From positions 1 to 50,938 of the forward strand of contig CAMDKL010000024.1 of the NCBI GenBank assembly GCA_945900945.1: a stretch of DNA of 50,938 nt, written 5' to 3'. Of this stretch, positions 24,836-33,238 are shown piece after piece. The notes below the pieces were generated by a model. It saw only the letters and a list, made by a program, of their open reading frames with translations, had not been told where the DNA came from and did no database searches. The stretch comes from Pirellula staleyi DSM 6068 (GTDB lineage: Bacteria; Planctomycetota; Planctomycetia; Pirellulales; Pirellulaceae). Positions within the stretch are counted from its first letter, which is position 1. Each line of letters opens with the position of its first letter. Both the position numbers and the translations under genes were made by a program.

Positions 24836-25102
24836 ATGGTCCACCAGATGAACTCAAATTCCTCGGTTCGAATGATTTTCTGTTCAGCGATACTTGCTTT
24901 GTTCCTAGCCAATCCGTCTTTTGCCCAACAGCCGTCGGCAGATGCCACTCCCAAGCCAGCAAAGAAGAACCTATCGGTACTGCTTGTGACCGGAGGATGC
25001 TGTCACGACTACGTTTTCCAAGGGAAAGCGATGCAGTTAGCTGCGCAGAAAAGGGGAATTCCAATCGATTGGACGATTGTAAACCAAGGTGGCAACCTCT
25101 GA
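24836..25102 (+). pseudogene. Truncated ThuA-like protein gene
   Basis: The 88 codons contain a signal peptide (hydrophobic about residues 13-30), then NLSVLLVTGGCCHDYVFQGK and KRGIPIDWTIVNQGG. This is the beginning of the ThuA (trehalose-utilisation type) domain common in planctomycete secreted proteins. The frame stops right after NQGGNL, where intact members continue for about 200 residues. Nothing downstream continues the family before the next gene at 25161, so the rest has been deleted. No function is expected. Confidence 0.7.
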
Positions 25103-25160
25103 GTCACACGCGAGCGTGTTGAGTCAAACCCGATCCTTCCACTACTTTACGAGAGAATAA

Positions 25161-25898
25161 ATGAAATCGATTCCATGGTTTACGATCGTAGTCTTACTAT
25201 GCTGGCTGCCTGACGCTTTCGTTTTGTCTGCGGAGCCCGCACCGGGTCAGCAAGTCGAACAGCGTTTCAAAACCTCCGATTCAGCTGAAGTTCCCTACCT
25301 GCTCTATCTGCCGGAGAACTACAAGCCTGGCTCACTATTGCCCGTGATGCTCTTCTTGCACGGTCGCGGCGAGAGTGATGGCCCGCTGAGCGTTGTAGCA
25401 AAATGGGGGCCTCCATTGTTGGTTTCGCGAGGAGAAAAGCTGCCTTATATTCTTTTGTCGCCGCAGTGCCCCAAAGAAGATAATTGGAGCAGCGCCACAC
25501 AGCAGGCTCGTCTCATCGAACTGCTCAATTCCAATATCGATAGATTCGGAGCCGATAAAAATCTTGTCTATTTGACGGGCCTGAGCATGGGTGGCTCCGG
25601 CTCATGGCGAATGGCGGCCGACCATCCCGAACGGTTTGCTGCCGTGGTTCCGATTTGCGGGCGCGGTGACCTAAAGGATGCGGACAATCTCAAATCGCTC
25701 CCTATTTGGGTCTTTTGCGGCGACCAAGATCAAGTGTTTAAGTCGAACGAAGCTTTGGCCCAGGCGATCAAGCAAGCTGGCAGCCAATTGATTCGCTTTA
25801 CTAGCTTAGAGAATATCGGCCACAATTCATGGTCGGCTGCTTACGCATCCCCCGACTTGTATCAATGGCTCGGTCGTCAATCGCGAGAGAAAAAGTAG
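25161..25898 (+). CDS. Secreted alpha/beta hydrolase (esterase)
   Basis: This 245-residue protein has a signal peptide (residues 1-23, AEP start of the mature part). The alpha/beta hydrolase fold shows an oxyanion-type LFLHGRGESD loop, the nucleophile Ser142 in TGLSMGGSG, acid Asp188 or Asp190 in CGDQD, and His221 in IGHNSW. It resembles the phospholipase/carboxylesterase and feruloyl-esterase-like group, so ester cleavage in the periplasm is likely. The substrate is not visible. Its neighbour on the opposite strand is a sulfatase-esterase fusion, which suggests work on plant or algal polysaccharides. Confidence 0.85.
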   Translation: MKSIPWFTIVVLLCWLPDAFVLSAEPAPGQQVEQRFKTSDSAEVPYLLYLPENYKPGSLLPVMLFLHGRGESDGPLSVVAKWGPPLLVSRGEKLPYILLSPQCPKEDNWSSATQQARLIELLNSNIDRFGADKNLVYLTGLSMGGSGSWRMAADHPERFAAVVPICGRGDLKDADNLKSLPIWVFCGDQDQVFKSNEALAQAIKQAGSQLIRFTSLENIGHNSWSAAYASPDLYQWLGRQSREKK

Positions 25899-25918
25899 TT
25901 GCTGCATGCCGTACCCTT

Positions 25919-28615
25919 TCAAAGTAATTGCAGGATAGCTTGTGCGTACAACCTGTGGCCAAAATCATTTGGATGATTTAATCCGTTGCCCGTCAAATCG
26001 AGATCATGCTTGTTTTCTAAGAGCTCGTGCCATACCGACGTTAGATCCGCCACGACAGCATCGGGACCAGTCAACTTGGAAAGCTCGTCTCGATAGCTAA
26101 AAAACATCTCGCGAGGCGTATGCATCCACTCCTTGTTTCCAAGCATCGAGGCTACCCAAATGATTTCAACGTTGGGTCGTTTCGCCTTGGCGCGATCGTA
26201 AATTAATTTGGCCTGCTGGCCAAACCAGACTGGATCACGACGACCAACATCGTTCATTCCGTACGCAACGATCAGCAAGTCCGGTGCCGACTCCAACATT
26301 GCGTCCAAATCCTGCACTCCGTTAGCAATGCTCCAGCCACTCACGGCCCGATTGTTGAGCAGTACGTCGCAGCCATAACTCTTCATTAACTGAGCCGCTA
26401 CCAAGTCCGCATATCCCTGTTGGTTCGGTGGCGTTTGCGTTGTGCCCGACGCGTCTAAGCCAGTCGAGATGCTATCACCGCTGACACCTATTTTGATCGT
26501 TGTTGCTGAACGGAGCAGTTGCAATGTATGTTGGAGCGACGCGGTTACGGTACTCTTTGCTTTTAGCTTGGAGGATTCGAATCCCGCTCGACGGTAGGTC
26601 ACTTCAAAATCGTGGTCGTGAAACCAACGACCAGGAGCATAGAACAGATTTTGGTCTGGGTTTCCAACGCGATGCCTGTAGCTGTTGGGTGCGTCTTTCG
26701 GAGGGAACATTTGTTCCGCAGTAATGGCTTCGACCGATGACTTGCCGAGCCAAACAAGATTCCGCTTGTCATCGCTCAACTGAAAGTCCTTGCCTAAATC
26801 GAACTTTTTGTTGCGGCTCGCGTTCTCAATCGACAAGATTTCGCTCGCTGGATAAGCAAGTCTCGCTACGATGGGCCCTTCCTTTTCGAGTTGCAACAAG
26901 ACGCTGCTTTCTCGATGCACGACGCTAGAGTTCCAGGCTGGTTCAAGCAAATGCAAATCGGGCAGGGATTCGATCGAGGCCTCATGAGGGGCCTTGAGAC
27001 GTCGGGTGTATTTCCAGAGTTGAACAGGCACGTCATTGTGCAGTTTCGATCCTGGTGTGCTCCTACCTTGTTCGATGCAATGTTCCATCTCCAACGAAAG
27101 TTCCTTAACGAGTTCTGGAAAATCGCTAGCAAGATTCTTGGTTTCTTGAAGATCCTGTTCCAAATCGAATAATTGTAGTCCATCTTCGACGTTCGCCTTT
27201 GCCTTGGGCTTGGGATCGCTCCAGCCTCCAGAGTCAGGACAAAAGCAAAGCTTATAGCGTCCTTTCCGGATTGCAAAAGAACCATTGATCGAATGATGGA
27301 TCGTCGAGGGCCGAACCTGCGGAGCCGAGGGGTTTTTGAAAAGTGAAACCCAACTGAAACTATCTGGAGCTGAATCGGTAGGCGATGAAACTCCTATCGA
27401 ATCGGCAACGGTTGCGAACAAGTCCGTTAAGCAAACGGTTTGCGTTGCCGTTGTGTTAGGTGTGATGACACCAGGCCAACGCACAATCATCGGTACACGA
27501 TGGCCTCCTTCAAAAATATCGGCTTTGTGCCCGCGAAAAGGTCGACAGGGATCGTGTCCCATTTCGCGAAGTTTTGGAAGATCCGCTTGAGGCGAACACC
27601 CATTGTCGCTGGTGAAAAAAACGATTGTTTCCTTGTCCAGATTGCATTTTTCGAGCGCAATGAGAATTCGACCGATGCACTCGTCTTGTTGCATAATGAA
27701 ATCGGCGTACGGATTCAGACCGCTCTTTCCTTCCCAGTCTTTGTTAGGGGCGATCGGTGTATGAGGCGAAGCAAACGGAACGTACAGAAAAAAAGGTTGG
27801 TCGCGGTGATTAGCCGAACGCCGTTCGAGGTAGGCGATCGCTTCGCTCGTCAGACGTGGTAGCACATCCTCGGCGGTGAAGCCCGGAGAGCCAGGGCCAC
27901 GGCGTGTTTGGCTCTTGTCCGTGGCGGATCGCATACCAAACGATTTATCGACGGACGGCGTTTCCGTAACGGCATCGTCTTTAAGATAGACATAAGGGAC
28001 CATGTCCAGGGATGCGCTGATTCCGAAATACTCATCGAATCCAGCTTGAAGCGGTCCGGCTTCGAACGGCTGGCTATAATCGACGCTTCGCGTTTGTTCC
28101 GCAGTTTCGATTGCAAGGTCCGATACGCTCTTTCCTTGTTGCTTTTTCCAGTCGAGCCCTAGGTGCCATTTGCCGATGCAGGCGGAATGATAACCATTCT
28201 CTTTTAAGAACTTTGGGACCGTAGATTGATTAGGAGCGATCAAGCTTGGGCTGAGTCCGCCAAGGACACCATTCTGCAATTTGGTTCGCCAAGCATACCG
28301 TCCACAAATAATGCCGTAGCGAGTCGGTGTACAGACCGCCGATCCCGAATGCGCATCGGTCAATCGCAAACCTTGTGCAGCCAACCGATCCAACGCGGGT
28401 GTTGGAATCTTGCTTTCTGTGTTGAATGCCTTCAAGTCGCCAACACCCAAATCATCGCAGAGCAAATAAACAATGTTAGGCTTTTTTTTGAGCGTAGATG
28501 GCTCGTCTCCATAGGTTGGCTTGGCTCCCGATAGGAGTAAAAGAAAGACCAATCCGAAACGGACTCGCATGTGGGTGGAAAGTGGTTCGAATGCAGAGTT
28601 AGGAACTTGGATCAT
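25919..28615 (-). CDS. Sulfatase fused to SGNH hydrolase
   Basis: This 898-residue secreted protein has a signal peptide (an ATG at 28570 would put the signal right at the start), then a sulfatase domain (about residues 45-500). It shows the metal-binding DD of LLCDDLGVGD, the formylglycine motif CTPTR with Cys95, and GKWHLG. A linker (about 500-700) leads into a C-terminal SGNH/GDSL hydrolase: SGDSIS (Ser about 715), GMND (about 787-790) and LNHPND (His about 881). The enzyme could remove both sulfate and acyl esters from one polysaccharide; that is inference. The Cys needs formylglycine-generating enzyme, which is not in the window. Length is nearly twice a lone sulfatase. Confidence 0.88.
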   Translation of the reverse strand: MIQVPNSAFEPLSTHMRVRFGLVFLLLLSGAKPTYGDEPSTLKKKPNIVYLLCDDLGVGDLKAFNTESKIPTPALDRLAAQGLRLTDAHSGSAVCTPTRYGIICGRYAWRTKLQNGVLGGLSPSLIAPNQSTVPKFLKENGYHSACIGKWHLGLDWKKQQGKSVSDLAIETAEQTRSVDYSQPFEAGPLQAGFDEYFGISASLDMVPYVYLKDDAVTETPSVDKSFGMRSATDKSQTRRGPGSPGFTAEDVLPRLTSEAIAYLERRSANHRDQPFFLYVPFASPHTPIAPNKDWEGKSGLNPYADFIMQQDECIGRILIALEKCNLDKETIVFFTSDNGCSPQADLPKLREMGHDPCRPFRGHKADIFEGGHRVPMIVRWPGVITPNTTATQTVCLTDLFATVADSIGVSSPTDSAPDSFSWVSLFKNPSAPQVRPSTIHHSINGSFAIRKGRYKLCFCPDSGGWSDPKPKAKANVEDGLQLFDLEQDLQETKNLASDFPELVKELSLEMEHCIEQGRSTPGSKLHNDVPVQLWKYTRRLKAPHEASIESLPDLHLLEPAWNSSVVHRESSVLLQLEKEGPIVARLAYPASEILSIENASRNKKFDLGKDFQLSDDKRNLVWLGKSSVEAITAEQMFPPKDAPNSYRHRVGNPDQNLFYAPGRWFHDHDFEVTYRRAGFESSKLKAKSTVTASLQHTLQLLRSATTIKIGVSGDSISTGLDASGTTQTPPNQQGYADLVAAQLMKSYGCDVLLNNRAVSGWSIANGVQDLDAMLESAPDLLIVAYGMNDVGRRDPVWFGQQAKLIYDRAKAKRPNVEIIWVASMLGNKEWMHTPREMFFSYRDELSKLTGPDAVVADLTSVWHELLENKHDLDLTGNGLNHPNDFGHRLYAQAILQLL

Positions 28616-28654
28616 GAAAAATCTCTTTCGATGGTGACACCCATGCGATCACTG

Positions 28655-30322
28655 CTATTCCCCGCGTGTGATCTGATCCATGGTTTTGGTTGGAGTTATG
28701 GCTTGGGGGTCAAGAAAACAATGGATAATAGCGGGTTTACCGCAAGCTAAGGCGCGTTCGAATGCGGGCGCAAATTCACAGGTTTCATGCACTGTTTCCC
28801 CATGTCCGCCATAGGCGCGAGCTAGAGCAGCGAAGTCTGGGTTTTTCAAGTCGGTGCCAATGACACGCTCTGGGTAATTTCGTTCTTGGTGCATGCGGAT
28901 TGTACCGTACATACCATTGTCAATAATAATTATAATTACGTGAATGCCAAACTGAATTGCGACTGCAAATTCTTGCCCTTGCATTAGAAAGCAGCCATCG
29001 CCTGAAAATACAATCACGGGCTTACATGGAAATTGACGCTTGGCCATAACACCCACAGGCACGCTGTAGCCAACCGAGCCAGTGGTGGGGGCCAATTGTG
29101 TTCCCAAGCGTTGATGACGCCAATAACGGTGCAGCCAAATTGAGTAATTTCCCGCGCCGTTGCACACGATGGTATTCGACGGCATGCGGTTGCGCAACCA
29201 TACGATGACTTCGCCGTATTGGAAATCACCGGGGTTCGATTTGGGAATTTCAGTCCAATCCAAATAGTCCTGATGCGCTTTTTTTGTCTGTTCAACCCAT
29301 GTTATCTTATGCGGCGGCGCAAGGCTCTTTAATGCCTTGGTCATCGCATTAGGCGAGGCCACTATACCAAGATCCGGTTGATAGACACGGCCAATTTCAG
29401 CTGGATCCGGATAGACGTGAATAAGTGTTTGTTTGGGTTTTGGAATGTCCAACAAGGTGTAGGATGATGATGGAACCTCGCTCAGCCTCGCCCCGATCAT
29501 GAGTATCAGATCGGCTTCTTTGGCGCGTTTTGCAAGGGCTGGATTGATACCGAAGCCCATATCGCCTACGAAGGACGGATGGTAGGCGTTGAACAAGTGG
29601 GTGCGACGAAACGAAGTCGCCACAGGCAACTTAAACTGCGAGGCAAATTCATGGATCGCGTCATAGCCCGCCTCATCCCAGAGAGAGCCACCCAAAATAA
29701 CCAGCGGTGATTTCGCATCCAATAGGAGTGTCTTTAATACCAACAGGTCATTTTCGCACGGCGCGGTGGCAATGGGGAGGACTTTTGGCGCATCAACACA
29801 CGATGCAATCTCGGTCAACATATCTTCGGGCAGGGACACGACAACGGGGCCGGGGCGGCCTTGGTTCGCCATGCGAAAGGCTCGCGCTATCAGCTCAGGA
29901 ATACGTTCTGCACGATCGATTTCAACTACCCATTTGGCCATATCTCGAAAGAAATGTTTATAATCGACTTCTTGGAAGCCTTCGCGGCCCAAGGTACCTC
30001 GCTGGGCCTGACCAACAAACAAGATCATAGGGGTGGAATCATGGGCGGCAATGTGAACACCATGGGCAGCATTGGTTGCCCCCGGGCCGCGGGTAACAAA
30101 ACAAATTCCAGGTTTACCCGTTAGTTTTCCGTAGGCCTCGGCCATCATGGCCGCGCCCCCCTCGTGACGGCAAATGAGCACATCGATATCGACGTCAAGC
30201 ATGGCATCCAGTGCGGCCAGAAAACTCTCTCCTGGCACGCATGAAATACGTTCTACTCCTTGAATCACCAATTGGTCAACAAGGATTTGCCCGCCAGTAC
30301 GTGGCGATTGGTTTTGGCTCAT
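28655..30322 (-). CDS. Thiamine diphosphate enzyme, acetolactate-synthase-like
   Basis: This 555-residue cytoplasmic protein has the three ThDP-enzyme domains. The N-terminal Pyr domain has the catalytic Glu in CRHEGGAAMMAEAYG. A central Rossmann-like domain follows. The C-terminal domain has GDGCFLMQGQEFAVA and the metal-binding DNGMYG of the GDG..N motif. It looks like the large-subunit-type group, but the gene pairing argues against branched-chain synthesis. It abuts the CoA-transferase gene with no gap between stop and start. Given its neighbours, decarboxylation of a 2-oxo acid tied to glutarate metabolism is possible but unproved. Confidence 0.8.
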   Translation of the reverse strand: MSQNQSPRTGGQILVDQLVIQGVERISCVPGESFLAALDAMLDVDIDVLICRHEGGAAMMAEAYGKLTGKPGICFVTRGPGATNAAHGVHIAAHDSTPMILFVGQAQRGTLGREGFQEVDYKHFFRDMAKWVVEIDRAERIPELIARAFRMANQGRPGPVVVSLPEDMLTEIASCVDAPKVLPIATAPCENDLLVLKTLLLDAKSPLVILGGSLWDEAGYDAIHEFASQFKLPVATSFRRTHLFNAYHPSFVGDMGFGINPALAKRAKEADLILMIGARLSEVPSSSYTLLDIPKPKQTLIHVYPDPAEIGRVYQPDLGIVASPNAMTKALKSLAPPHKITWVEQTKKAHQDYLDWTEIPKSNPGDFQYGEVIVWLRNRMPSNTIVCNGAGNYSIWLHRYWRHQRLGTQLAPTTGSVGYSVPVGVMAKRQFPCKPVIVFSGDGCFLMQGQEFAVAIQFGIHVIIIIIDNGMYGTIRMHQERNYPERVIGTDLKNPDFAALARAYGGHGETVHETCEFAPAFERALACGKPAIIHCFLDPQAITPTKTMDQITRGE

Positions 30323-31570
30323 CTATGTATCTCGATGGGGTTTAGGGGTCGTGAATTCAGGGCTAGAAGAGCCCAGTTTCGGACTGGCCTGATCACTGGA
30401 TTGTCGCACACCATCGATCACGATCGGTGAGGCAATGGTTTTCACAACCGCACCGTCGTCGCCGACTAATTCTCGGCATAGGGTTCGATGGGTGATTTGC
30501 GGATCAGCAAAGACATCTTCGACTCGGTTGATGGGCCCCGCAGGCACGCCGATTGTCTCCAGTTCTGCCAAAAGATCCGATCGGTTCCAATTCAATAGAT
30601 AGGGACTAAGGATTTCGGTTAACCGCTCACGCGATTTGACCCGTAAGGCATTCGTTTGAAACTCAGGATCAACGACACAGACTTCCGCCCCCAAAGCATC
30701 ACAAAAAGCTTGGAATTGGCGATCATTGCCAACCGCAATAATGATAAATCCGTCCTTGACCGCAAAAACTTGATAGGGCGCAATATTGGGATGGGCGTTG
30801 CCAAGACGTGTCGGTGAAATACCCGAGGCTAAATAGTTCATGCCCTGATTGGCCAGCATGGATGTTGCAACATCATAAAGCGCCATGTCAATGTAGGCGC
30901 CCGTGCCTGTTGAATAGCGGCGAACCAGCGCCGCCAAGATGGCCGTCGACGTATAAACGCCTGTGAATAGATCGACGACCGCCACACCAACCTTTTGAGG
31001 TTGACCGTCAGGTTCACCGGTAATATCCATTAGGCCCGACATGCCTTGGAGAATAGAGTCGTAGCCCGCCCGTTTAGCGTAGGGCCCGTCTTGGCCAAAT
31101 CCAGTAATCGAAGCATAGATCAAACGTGGATTGATCTTCTTAAGTGTCACATAGTTCAAGCCATACCGACTCAAATCACCCACTTTAAAATTCTCGATGA
31201 GCACATCCGCCTCAGAAGCCAATGCAGTAATAACCGACTGTCCGATAGACGTCGTAAAATCAATGCAAACCGATTTCTTGCCACGATTGGTTGCGTGGAA
31301 ATAGGCCGCGCCCCATGCTTCACCCTTGGCGCCGGTGATAAAAGGGGGCCCCCAAAGTCGAGTGTCGTCGCCAGTCCCAGGGCGTTCGACCTTGATCACC
31401 TCAGCCCCGAGGTCGGCAAGTATTTGCCCGCACCAAGGCCCAGCCAAAATACGGGCTAGCTCAAGGACACGCACACCATGTAGCGGTTTGACGATGTACA
31501 CGTCCGAAGTTCCAAAGGCCTGAAGCACGTTGATGGGGAGACTGAGTCTGCGAACCCTTGAACTTACCAT
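30323..31570 (-). CDS. CaiB/BaiF family CoA-transferase
   Basis: This class III CoA-transferase has about 415 residues from the ATG at 31570. Marks are the N-terminal VLELARILAGPWCGQILADL, then GAEVIKVERP, the segment LIENFKVGDLSRYGL, the catalytic Asp in KRAGYDSILQGMSG, and RLGNAHPNIAPYQVF. Paired with a glutaryl-CoA dehydrogenase nearby, a succinyl-CoA:glutarate CoA-transferase role is the best guess. The first 25 residues are not conserved-looking, and a GTG about 27 codons in is an alternative start. It is transcribed with the ThDP enzyme. Confidence 0.85.
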   Translation of the reverse strand: MVSSRVRRLSLPINVLQAFGTSDVYIVKPLHGVRVLELARILAGPWCGQILADLGAEVIKVERPGTGDDTRLWGPPFITGAKGEAWGAAYFHATNRGKKSVCIDFTTSIGQSVITALASEADVLIENFKVGDLSRYGLNYVTLKKINPRLIYASITGFGQDGPYAKRAGYDSILQGMSGLMDITGEPDGQPQKVGVAVVDLFTGVYTSTAILAALVRRYSTGTGAYIDMALYDVATSMLANQGMNYLASGISPTRLGNAHPNIAPYQVFAVKDGFIIIAVGNDRQFQAFCDALGAEVCVVDPEFQTNALRVKSRERLTEILSPYLLNWNRSDLLAELETIGVPAGPINRVEDVFADPQITHRTLCRELVGDDGAVVKTIASPIVIDGVRQSSDQASPKLGSSSPEFTTPKPHRDT

Positions 31571-31582
31571 ACCCTGGCTCAA

Positions 31583-31759
31583 GAAACCACGACATTTGCG
31601 TTAGGAAAATCGTCAGGAGCCAAGCCGTTCTGGCGCGTAAAAAAATCGAATTTTTGTCTAGAATCGACCTGTCTTACTAGTTGTTTTTTGCAAACACGAC
31701 CGCTAGCTTTAAAATGTGAATTGAATTATTGAATCTGACAATACATTCGGAGGAAGCAA
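31583..31759. other. Divergent intergenic region upstream of CoA-transferase
   Basis: Part of a 411-base gap between the CoA-transferase (minus) and the duplicated-domain gene (plus). It is A+T-rich around 31640-31750, as expected for promoters, but I see no clear motif apart from the ribosome sites of the short frame that follows. Confidence 0.35.
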
Positions 31760-31870
31760 ATGAGAGTCCTATTCGTTCGGAGGAAAAATACAATGATTGC
31801 GCGGTTGATAAAGAGTTCTTTTGCGTCAACGCTGGAAACACGGATGAAGTCGATCCAGGAGCTTGTGTAG
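31760..31870 (+). CDS. Possible short basic peptide with two ribosome sites
   Basis: A 36-codon frame starts at an ATG with CGGAGGA eight to ten bases upstream. A second in-frame ATG at 31793 has its own CGGAGGA at a similar distance, giving a 25-residue form. The peptide is basic (RVLFVRRKN..MIARLIKSS). Two near-identical ribosome sites (ATTCGGAGGA and GTTCGGAGGA) ahead of one short frame suggest a leader peptide for the gene at 31994, or a duplicated small sequence. Chance is not excluded. Confidence 0.3.
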   Translation: MRVLFVRRKNTMIARLIKSSFASTLETRMKSIQELV

Positions 31871-31993
31871 ATCAGCCGGTTTGGACTCTGGATAGTGATG
31901 GGCCTTTTGAATTTTGGTCACCCATCGCCTGATTTGCCAGCAATCCGAGCTGTGTTGTTATGTAGAAGAACCGTCATTGCAGGGATCGTAAGC

Positions 31994-33190
31994 ATGCGTA
32001 GTGTACTCATGGTAATAGCGGCGTTGCCGTTCATCCTCGGAATTCATTTTGGCAATGCATCTACACTGCTTGGGCAGGTTGCAATGGGCTACAGTATTCC
32101 AGACCCAGACAAGAAGATGTCGATAGCGTATTTCCTCGCCAACAAATCGGTCGCCGATGAGCTCGGATTAGACGATGAGCAGCGAGATACAATCAAAGCA
32201 CTTTTAAGAGAGAATGGCGGATCCCTGTCGGCTATTCGATTGAAAGGAGGTGCGGGGCCTAAACGTGGTCTTGATGAGCTTAAATTGCAGTTTGCGACTA
32301 AGAGAGCAAGTTACGAGGTAATACTCGATGAAACAATTGACCCCATCCAATTGGATAGACTGACGCAGATTGTCTATCAAATTGAGCGTTCGAGAATAGG
32401 GCTTGGAGAATCGTTATCGAATGGGTTTCTAGGGAAAGACATTGGGGTTGACGCAAATCAAAAAACTGAACTAAGGACTGTAGCTGAAGCTGTTGAAAAG
32501 CGATCTGAAAAAGCGATTTGGGATTTGAAGTATGCTGCAATCGACGAGGTCATTCGCGAATTAACCGGTTCGCAACAAGAGGAAGCGAAACAGACGTTGG
32601 GTGACCCATTCCGGTTTCGCGAGGACATGAGTGCGGCACGCAAGGAGCATAGAACAAAAATCGATTCAGGAAAAATTGCATCAATTCCTGATCCAGCTTC
32701 TCTCGTTGCTGTTGCCGGGTTGGCATTGAATGGTTCTATCGCAAAAGAACTCCGGTTAACCTCAGAACAACGTATCTCCATCGAGGGCATGCATAAAAAC
32801 GCAAAAGGTCCGTTGCCTCTAGCAGAGTTTCAGGTGCGAGGTAGTCGTGAGCGGGAGCTAATCAAAAATGAACTACAGAAACAAGTTGACGGAGTTTTTA
32901 CGATTGAACAAAAATCTAGACTACCACAATTAGCATATCGTGTTGAGATCGAACGGGTTGGTGTTATCGGTTCGCTGGTAGACGGGTATCTCGGAAAAAT
33001 TCTTGGTGTTGACAATTCCCAGAAGCCTCTATTGGAAAAAAAAGTCGAAGCCTTGAAGTCCAAAGTTAGCAACGAAATTCGTCGGATTCGTACCGCAGCG
33101 AGAAACGAAGTCTTCTCGCATCTGCCCTCAATTCAGCGAGAGAAGGCCAATAAAATCCTTGGGAATGAGTTTGTTTTCCTGGAAAATTAG
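31994..33190 (+). CDS. Secreted protein with tandem duplicated domain
   Basis: This 398-residue protein starts at the ATG at 31994 with AGGGA upstream and has a signal peptide (about residues 1-25). Two homologous helical units follow, about residues 55-205 and 248-398. They align, for example, as SRIGLGESLSNGFLGKDIGV with ERVGVIGSLVDGYLGKILGV, and each opens with a 'L.L...QR..I' helix like LTXXQ/CpxP-type proteins. Function is unknown; an envelope chaperone-like or sensor role is a guess. The gene appears A+T-richer than its neighbours and splits a minus-strand metabolic cluster. Confidence 0.7.
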   Translation: MRSVLMVIAALPFILGIHFGNASTLLGQVAMGYSIPDPDKKMSIAYFLANKSVADELGLDDEQRDTIKALLRENGGSLSAIRLKGGAGPKRGLDELKLQFATKRASYEVILDETIDPIQLDRLTQIVYQIERSRIGLGESLSNGFLGKDIGVDANQKTELRTVAEAVEKRSEKAIWDLKYAAIDEVIRELTGSQQEEAKQTLGDPFRFREDMSAARKEHRTKIDSGKIASIPDPASLVAVAGLALNGSIAKELRLTSEQRISIEGMHKNAKGPLPLAEFQVRGSRERELIKNELQKQVDGVFTIEQKSRLPQLAYRVEIERVGVIGSLVDGYLGKILGVDNSQKPLLEKKVEALKSKVSNEIRRIRTAARNEVFSHLPSIQREKANKILGNEFVFLEN

Positions 33191-33238
33191 CAAGACTACC
33201 TTGGCGGAAGGGCTTGCGGAAGCTGAAGTGTCGTTCGA

